The translations under genes and the position numbers were made by a program. DNA of 64,000 nucleotides from Alentia gelatinosa (Eukaryota > Annelida > Polychaeta > Phyllodocida > Polynoidae), in assembly GCA_950022655.1 (NCBI GenBank), contig OX465579.1:75403193-75467192 (forward strand), in the 5' to 3' direction. Below, piece by piece: positions 54,001 through 63,000 of the stretch (the stretch's first letter is position 1; each line of letters starts with the position of its first letter). The notes beneath the pieces were generated by a model. It worked only from the letters and a program-made list of their open reading frames with translations. It was not told the DNA's origin and searched no databases.

Positions 54001-57000
54001 CGCTTCTTATTCTGTTTCGACAGCTGCGGCTCAGTCTTATTAGCATCCTGAGGTTTTGACACCTCAGTGTTGCTAACAGACTTCCCCGGCGCGGGTTTAG
54101 CCGGTTGTGACACCGGTTTATCACCTTTGCTGGACGACCCCATTACAGAGTCGCCCCCAACTGACGAATCAGTCACCATAGCTGTCTCTGTACCAGCCTC
54201 GGTCCTCCCGGGTTTAGCTACTGGACCCGGGGCCAAAAAGGTCCCGGTTTCCGCCAGCTCCACCCCAGGTGGAGTCCAATTTTGGTACATTGACTGTACT
54301 ATGGCTCGCGTTTTGGGATCTGGAATCCCAGCCAACATCTGTTCCAGGCTCTGAGTAGAAACCTCATGCCTCGGCGTATCACGCTCCGATTCGGAACCTT
54401 CGGCCATTATCACATCCGAATCAGAGGCTTCAGTTTTCACCGAGCTCGTCTTCAGACGGGCACCGGAAGAACCCTTAGCGGCCGGGGCCGCCTCGAACTT
54501 CTTCCCGGTGTGACTTTTTCCCTTTCCGGGTCGTTCATCTCGGGTTACCCCAAGAAGAACAGAGTCCTCAGACTCGTCCCCTTCCAGGTCAAAATCACCA
54601 TCATCTGACCCGATGAGCAAAGCATCATCGTCCAGATCTGCCCCCCGCTCAGCCGAGGCTGAGGATCCGGGCAGGGGTGAGGGGAGCTCGCGCTCACCCT
54701 CCGTAGACGGGGCACGGTCAGCCATGCTGCTACCGCCCGACTCCCGTGGTGCTAGGCACCACTCCGAACACAGAGTGAAGACTACTGAAAAAACAGGGTC
54801 TTATATACTCCTAGTTGACCTAGATTCGCAGTCGAGAACAAATCAACCGTGTTGAGACTAGCTCATCTTCAGCGTCTCAACACCGCATGCGTGAAGAAAC
54901 CAAAGGTCAGCGTTACGCTCGACTTGATTCGTTCACGCCTTCAATCACCAAGCACAGGTTCCGAAACCTGGGGAAACCCCTTTTTGAGCTCCACCCCGAG
55001 TTCTCCACCGCGTGGATTTTCTTATCGCCGTCCTGTATCACGTCGATAGTATGGGAGACTATGTACAATTTTCATATAAATGGATCAGACCTTACAGAGC
55101 GTTCGGCAATCCTGCAGCCTTTAGAGGGTCCTCGACGGGGTCCCTTAGAGCAACGTCTGGGCTGCGGCACACAACAACTGATTTTAAGGTAACTATTTGA
55201 TCAACATTCACGTATAATTGACACGCCACTGACTATCAACGATCTACATTTCGTACCATTGCTTCTCGTTGTGTTTTTCAACAACCCCGGCACCACTACT
55301 CTTTGTAGCTAACCACAGCCTTCGATTTTAGTCGAGAGCTGCGGCGGGGTTCAGAGTCTATTTTAGACTCTATTCTACATCTCGAACCATGTTTATTATA
55401 CACAGCTCAATTTGTAGCAAATTTACGAACACCCATTCGGAACCCTGGTAACCTTTGACCGGGACTTCCCTATTGGGGTCTGCCTCCGCCGTGTTGACGG
55501 GGGTTTGACACCCGGCTTCCCGGCTCTTTGAACCCGGGACCTCTCTGGAACCCCAGTAGGACCCGTGGTCAGTGACACATCCCGCGTTGTACCAGGGTGT
55601 GAAACTTCAAAGTCAGAACTTTCGCGCTTTCCTTCCCATAGTCGTAAACGAGCTACATGTGATTTGTAATGCCTTCTTGACCATTCATCTTCTATCACTA
55701 CTGTCATTTCTGACAATATCTGAACAATTCTGAATGGTCCGTCCCAGTTAGGAGCGAGTTTTACATTTACCAACAGAGTGTGGTATCGCACAACCCGGTC
55801 TCCTACTCGGAACTTACGTGGTTTAAGATTGACATCATGGCCAGTCTTTTGCCACTCGGCAGCTTTTGTCAGGTTCCGTCTTGGGAGGTAATATCCTTCT
55901 ACAAAACGTTCTCTGAGCTTTTCGACAAACCCTATGGGACAAGGATCATCTGTAGACATTCTGGGAACCCCATAGACTATGTCAGCAGGCATTACTATTT
56001 CCTCGCCAAAGACGAGTAAATTAGGTGAACACCCCGTGCTTGAATGAATGGTCCCATTATACGTGTGAGCTATAAATGGTGCCAATTCATCCCAATTCTT
56101 CCGGTTTTCATCTACCAGGGTCCGAAGACACTGGATCAATGTCCGGTTGAATCTCTCTACCATACCATCTGATTGTGGACGATATGGATTTGTATGTGTC
56201 TTTTTTATCTCGAGTATCCTACACATTTCTTTCCAGATCTGGGATTCAAATTCCCTTCCCTGGTCGGAATGTAGTACGCTCGGAGTTCCAAAAGGCAAAC
56301 CTCCAGTTTTTCACTAAAGCTTCCGCACAAGTGGCAGCTTTGTGATTCTTCATGGGATAGATCTGCACATATTTTGTGTAATAATCCATCACCACCATCA
56401 TACAGGTATTTCCTTCTTCTGACTCGTCGATACCAGATATGATATCTAGAGCGATTCTGGCAAACCTGACACCAAATAGCTCCTGTTGTAGCGGCATCTT
56501 TCCGAGTCCTACCCCGGGTTTGACTTTGCTACAGATGGAACATCCAGATATCCACCTTCGAATATCTGCACCCATTCCAGGCCAGTAGTAACAACGCCTT
56601 ATTCTGGCTACCGTCCTTTTCCATCCTAGATGAGCTGCACTCCTATGTTCGTGACATAGAGTCATTAGTCCGGATCGTAATTCTCGAGGGACCACTAGTT
56701 GTAGAGCATAATAATACTCCATCTCGGACCTCTAGTTCTTTCCATTGACCACATAGGTTCCGAAATTCTCGGTTTTCAGGCGAGATCTTGGGTCCTGTAG
56801 GTCTATGGAGCCCATTAGCTACCAGTTTAGTTAACCGGAACAGATCTGGGTCAGCCTGTTGACTTTCCTTAATCTGTTCTAGTGTCCACTGATAGTTTTG
56901 TGGCGGTTTCACTTTCTGGGAACGTAGGATAGCTATTACTGCTCTATGCTCACCACAATCCCGGCAATCTGGTCTTCCACATTTCCGCACTGGTCTCCTT

Positions 57001-60000
57001 GAGAGACAATCCGCATTAATGTGAGACTTTCCAGCCCGGTGCTCGATCTGACAGTTTGTTAACCCGAATTCGGAGAGAGCTGCCAGCTATCTTCCAATCA
57101 TTCCCTCGGCATCCTTAAAGTTAAAGAGCCATTTGAGAGAAGAATGGTCGGTATGTAAGATGAAATCTCCACCTGCTAGGAAGTGTCGATATTTTCTTAC
57201 ATACACCACAACCGCTAAGATTTCCCTCTTAGTGGTACAGTAGTTCCGCTGGCTTTTACTTAAGCTGTTGCTGGCAAAAGCTATTGGAACCTCTACACCA
57301 TTCTGTATCTGAGACAACACCGCTCCAATACTCTCGTTACTAGCGTCAGTGTCAAGAATGAACCGACCCTGGGGTAGAGGGTACTTCAACACGGGGGTCT
57401 CCGTAAACTTTCTTTTTAGTCCCAGAAAAGCATGTTCAGCTTCCGGAGTCCATTGGATCTCTTTTGGCTTCCCTGGCTTATCTAGTACCACATACTGTCG
57501 CATGGGGTGTGCAATTTCAGAAAAACCCGGAATAAAGTTGCGGTAATACGAACAAAATCCTAGGAAAGACCTTATGTCTTTTATATTCTGGGGGCGTGGC
57601 CAATTAGCCACTACCTCCAACTTGGAAGGATCTGCCCGGATTCCATTTCCGGAAACTATCCGTCCCAAGTATTCCACAGATCTGCGAAACAGTTTGCATT
57701 TCTCAGGTTTGAGCCTCAACCCATAAGATTGAATCCGCTCAAATACCTCCCTTAGGTTTTCTAGACATTCGACATAATTCTTTCCGAAGATGATTATGTC
57801 ATCCAGATAAACCAAGCACTTTTTCCACTGTAGACCTCGCAACATCTGATCCATCATGGATTCGAAAGTCGCAGGAGCGTTACAGAGGCCAAATGGCATT
57901 ACTGTAAACTTGTAAAGCCCTTGATGAGTGGTGAACGCCATTTTCGGTTGATTGCCACTGTTCATCTTTACCTGCCAATATCCAGACTGGAGATCCAGAG
58001 TACAAAACCACTGGTTCCCTCCTAGAGAGTCGAGGCTCTCATTGATCCGGGGTATTGGATAGGCATTCTTCCGGGTGATACTATTCAATTTTCTGTAATC
58101 AATACAGAATCAGCAAGTACCATCCTTTTTAGTAACCATTACCACAGGGTTAGCCCAAGGACTTGCACTGGGGATGATTACTTTCTGGTCCATCATTTTC
58201 CCTACTTCCTCTTCTAAAGCTTCCCGTTTTATCGGAGGTAGCCGTCGATACGGAAGGCGGAAAGGTTGATGTCCTTCTGTATCAATCGTGTGTTCTACTC
58301 GATCCGTTCTTCCCAAAGGATCTCCTGGTCGAGCAAAGATTGACTCCATTTTCTTCAGAAGAATTCTTAGTTCATGTCGTTCCCCACTGTTTAGTGCGTC
58401 TGTCATCTGAACTAAGGTTTCCAGAGTTTCATGCAACGGACTCGGAACTGGAAAGTATCCTGTTCCTGTATCGATAGCACTAACTCGTACTTCTTCATAA
58501 TCATTTCCTGTAAAGTCCAATTTTCCCGGTTCGGATTGTTCATCTTCCCCGGTTATTTCGGAAACTGGAACAGGTGTGATTCCCTGTGGACTGGAGTCTA
58601 CTAGGCCATCTACATGAGCTAGGGTGGCCCAGCCCAATGTATCACCCTTCTTCAGTTTAATCAACCCGGAGGTGTGATTACTTATAGGAATTGATCCTTC
58701 TCTAGCACTTCCGATCAAAGTATCCCAGGCCTGTATTCCTTTTTGAGAAAACAGTTCCGGGTTTGGCTCGAAGAGTGCATCTCCACGTGGTAAGTCTCCT
58801 TCCCCAGCTATCAGGACATTAACCATCTGCTGAGGTGGGATGCCCACATCTTGTCGGACAGAAATCAAAGAAGAAATCCGTCAACAACTACATTCCACTT
58901 CCATTAACTCAGGAAATTTGAGTCGGAGAGTGCCATCTTGTAGATCCACAGAACCTCCATAGAGGGTGAGAAAATCTACGCCTAATATTCCACTCTCTTC
59001 AATATCACTGAGTATGGGACCCCATACAAATTCAGTGTTACCTATTGAGACTGGAATAATCACACTACCATAGCATCTCATGTGAGTGCCATTAGCAGCT
59101 TTTGCCGAAGCTCCAGGAACATGCAATCCTGTGTAAATCCAAGAGACTGATAGAGTCCATTGTTCAACACAGAGTGACTAGCGCCAGTATCTAATAACAG
59201 ATCTATCTTTCTTCCTTGAATTCTAGCCGGCACATACCAACGTCGCCCACCTAAGGGAGACGGTTGTCGTATAAACCGTGAGATCCCATCCAAGGTTCCA
59301 AGATCCCATCCGCGTTGACAAAGCCATTGCAGACAGGGGTGCCCGGGTGAAAGATACTTACTACAGATCGTTGCGACCGTATTTTGTATCTTTCCCTTTT
59401 CTGGTAAGTGGGAAATATTTTCCTTCTTATTGATCTCACAGGTTTGGGTTTCCTGGCACTTTCCTTCCCGGACCACAGTGTTGCCACTCACTACAGTCCT
59501 TCTTTGTTTTCCGGTTCACTCTGAGAGGCAACCGTCAACGCAGGCAGACTACGAGATATTTCCACTGTAGTAACGTTCCTGGCTTCAGGACAATCTGGAG
59601 AGATATGTCCCATTTTGTTGCACCGCCAACAACGTCGGACATCCAGCTGGTTTTTCTCCACCTGATTCAGTCTTTCGTTGATTTTGGTCAACAACTTCAT
59701 TACCTCAGAGGGATTTCCTTCGGGATCAGTGGTTTTTGGTTTTGCCTCTGCCACAGAAGGTACTTCACTGTTCCTTCCAAAGCTAGGGGTTCGACCTCTC
59801 TCACGTCCTCGTCTATTGAAACCTCCTCTTCCAAGTACCATCGAGCGGACATTAGAGAGTATATCCTCTATTTCTGCTTCCTGACACTCGTAGGTATCTT
59901 CTTCTACTTGTGACCAAGTAGAACCCACTATGTTAACCCGGGAAGTTTTTCCTGGATTAGCATATTTTCCAAATAGTATACACCGTTGTTCATAGGCATC

Positions 60001-63000
60001 TACTATTCGCAACACCTGCATGAAGTTCATACCGGGCTCCCATTTAGAGATGACTTCCATTCTCACGTCATCATCTCGAAGTCCTTTCACAAACTGAGTT
60101 TGTAGATCTTCATGTAGTGCAGGAGAATCTAATCCCATCCCTGGGTAAACCTCCAACAACATTTGTTGTAAAGCTAGCCCATAAGCGCGAGTTGTCTCCT
60201 CTTTACCCTGGATCCTCTTTAGAAAAGTGGATCGGGGGTTCAGCGTTACCAACTGACCACAATAGTAAGAGGCTACCTCCACTAGCTCATCCCATTCCGT
60301 ACCACCGGAACGGCGAAAAGTGCGAAGTGCAGCTTCTCCGGGTCCATCTCGTAACGCTCTTTTGAGGTATGGCAATGCATCGACTTTGTTCCAGCCATTA
60401 CATTGTATATCCTCACAAAATCCCGCAAACCAGTATTCCCACTCCATTCCTTTTCCATAAGGTTTTGGAATGACAGCGTTCTTTCTAGCTGCGTTCTCTG
60501 GGCGCATCATCGGAACCTTGTCGGCTCTTGCCATTGACAAGTTGAAGATCCGGTCTTGCTCCCTGATTTGGTTGAAAGAGTTGAACCCTAGTTCGGCTAT
60601 AGCTTTACTAGTGTGTTCGGAACTCGGAGAACCCATTCTTGACTCGGAGGGTAGCCGGAAGCTAACCAAAGGAGTCTTCACACCCTTTGTTCCAGACATG
60701 AATCTGTTAGGGGTCTTCTCAAGATCTTCTACTTTCCCTGGTGGGGAATATAGATGATCTCTTACATTACTCCAGCCAGCTTGTGACATAGGCATCCTTC
60801 GGGATGATTCTGTCTCTGCTAGTCGAACTTGGTCCTTCATGTGATGTACATGTTGGTCCAATTGCTCGATTTTTTCTAGAGTCTCAATCTCGTGAACCGA
60901 AAGTTCTTCCAAGTTATGGTGCCGTTTGGCTACCTCCTCGGCGATCTCTCGGTTTCGAGCTTCTAGTTCCCGACACATATCTCGGGCTTCCCTTTCCCGA
61001 TCAAACTCCGCTAAGAGTTCTGGTCTAAGGAAGCCTGCAGGAACCTCATCGGAAGGTACTCGTAAGGTATCTTCCGACCTATTCCGGGGAGTTCTAGACT
61101 CTCCGGGACTATCTGTCTGAGACCCAATTTTACTGAGTCCCTCCAGATTCCTTGCAGGGCCATGTCGGCTGTCGGCTGCCGGACTGAAATTCTTCAGGAC
61201 AGTCGAACTGAAATTCTGAGTGGCGGTTCTCCTCCGAGATTTCTCCTTACCGGACTTCTGGGTTTCACCCCCTCCCTCCGGTTTTGGTGACTTTTCGTCA
61301 TTCCGGGCCGGAAGAGTTTGTTGAGAAGTTACCTCCCCATCTTCACTCTCCTGATCAGCCTGGGATCTGGTTCTTATTCCAGATCCGTGCATTTACCGAG
61401 AATCCCGAGTTGTGCAAGCAACCTAGGATCCTGGTCACGGCACCAGTGTGGTGGTCGCCGCCTGTCTAGCAGGTTGGATGACCCCAATCCAGAACGCTAG
61501 TTCCAGGCAGGATCCCACCCTACGCACTCAACGTAGGTTGGTTCGGTTTTCGGTTAGTTTGCACAGACCTAATCACACATAACACAACAACGTCTTTTAA
61601 TAAACAAGGATGTTTATTAATCACTACTTCCTGGAAATATCTGGAAGATCTTTCCCACAAGTACAGTACCCTAGCACATGGGTGCTAGGTAGCGCTGGAG
61701 AGGCTAATCTGGAAGACTCGCCTAACCACCGGGAAGGTTACAAGAACCCGCCTTCAAAGTGAGGGCCCAAGGGTCTGTTCCGTAGAAGAGACGCGCGAGG
61801 ACAGCCTGTCAACCTACTGTGAACGCTGAGTATATATACCAAGCGTTACGTAATCCCGGTCTCCGCCGCGCCACTCTTGTGTGCGGCGTTGTCCGGAATC
61901 AGTACACAGTAAGGATCGGCACGTCGCGCCACCTTCCGTAAAACAAACGAACACTGCTGGATTCCCACCCCACTACAATATATTAAGGACTCAGACGCAA
62001 AGGCAGTCAACCTGGCCTTGGTCCAGTCCTTTACCAAAAACTGAACTCATTTCTACCCTCCCACCCACGCCTTATACTCAATGGCTTCTTGGCTATTGTT
62101 ATTTTTATCTTTATTCATAACAATATTCTATTGTTATCATCCTAATTGACTTATTTTTCCTATTGTCAATTACTTACTTATTATTGTACGTTTATTCATA
62201 ACCTTATTTCATATGTCGTCCAATAAGGTCGACATAAAATATTTTACCATTTCAATACATATAAAATTCAATAAAATTTTATGTCTCCAAGACCCGCTTT
62301 CTCTCCTTTCATCCAGGGTGGGGTAATGGGTGACTCATGAGCTATGCTCAGGGGCGGTCATTGCCCCCTCTGGTGTCCACCCTCTGAACCGCGCCGCACA
62401 GGCGCTCCTCCTGCCACCTCAAGGCTTTCGCACTCACCATACATCAAAGTGCGTGAGTGCGGCTCCACTCTCTGCCTCACTTCTGCTCTTCACCTCCTAC
62501 AGTACACACGTACTGGTACTTTTCGTCCCACCCATCCACAACCTTCTTCATACCTTTTCCTACTCACGTAGGGCTATTGTTATTTTTATCTTCATTCATA
62601 ACAATATTCTATTGTTATCATCATAATTGACTTATATTTCCTATTGTCAATTACTTACTTATCATTGTACGTTTATTCATAACCTTATTTCATATGTCGT
62701 CCAATAAGGTCGACATAAAATATTTTACCATTTCTATACATATAAAATTCAATAAAATTTTATGTCTCCCAGACCCGCTTTCTCTCCTTTCATCCAGGGT
62801 GGGGTAATGGACATGTATATACGCCACTAGATAAGGCGTCTACGAGACGGATAACAGGTACAACTTCTAGATGCAAAATCCTACTGTTAGACGCGTTTCG
62901 GATACATATGTAAAGGGGTACTTTTCGTGCAGTGAATGAATTGACACATTTGTTGAAAACATCCATTTGTAACTCACCACTGGAAGTGTCTACTGATGTT

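Larger units (their letters stand above)
46539..61977 (-). mobile_element. Gypsy-type LTR retrotransposon with third ORF, broken by a LINE
   Basis: Two LTRs of 531 bp flank gag, pol in the order PR-RT-RNaseH-IN, and a further large ORF, all on the minus strand. A primer-binding site lies next to the 5' LTR and a purine tract next to the 3' LTR. Without the LINE the element is about 12 kb, long for Gypsy, mostly because of ORF3 and a long untranslated 3' part. Pol is interrupted by at least three frameshifts and three stop codons. I find no target-site duplication (CCATTT at the left, ATATAT at the right), so it may have arisen through recombination, or a flank has been lost. Confidence 0.92.
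43094..62810 (+). mobile_element. DIRS/Ngaro-type tyrosine-recombinase retrotransposon, interrupted by a Gypsy element
   Basis: Four features fit this order. It carries a DIRS-type reverse transcriptase plus RNase H, then a tyrosine recombinase. Its ends show split direct repeats: A1 at the left, B1-A2-B2 at the right, with A1 like A2 and B1 like B2. No target-site duplication is expected, because these elements integrate by recombinase, and none is seen. The left end is internally deleted: only 92 bp of A1 remain before sequence that is already RT, so the gag-like ORF is gone. A 15.4-kb Gypsy element sits between the recombinase and B1. The element is inactive by these lesions. Confidence 0.85.
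42071..62935. mobile_element. Outer DNA-transposon-like element with terminal inverted repeats, filled by nested retroelements
   Basis: The left end TCACTGCACGAAAAG and the right end CTTTTCGTGCAGTGA are perfect 15-bp inverted repeats at the exact points where array sequence stops and resumes. Subterminal sequence on both sides is rich in related motifs (TATATACGCC, GGCGTCTACGAGAC, TTACATATG). Removing the inner retroelement leaves only about 1,023 + 125 bp and no transposase, so the original element was probably small and non-autonomous. There is no target-site duplication: the two flanks come from different places in the array unit, and about 560 bp of unit is missing. The superfamily cannot be set from this. 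Confidence 0.7.

Noticed and set aside
53635..54354. Plus-strand frames of 95-138 codons opposite ORF3
   Set aside because: Antisense shadows of the Gly/Ser/Pro-rich ORF3; no motifs of their own.
51786..54725. Gypsy ORF3 as an envelope gene (endogenous retrovirus)
   Set aside because: No signal peptide, no transmembrane segment, no cleavage site and very acidic low-complexity sequence.
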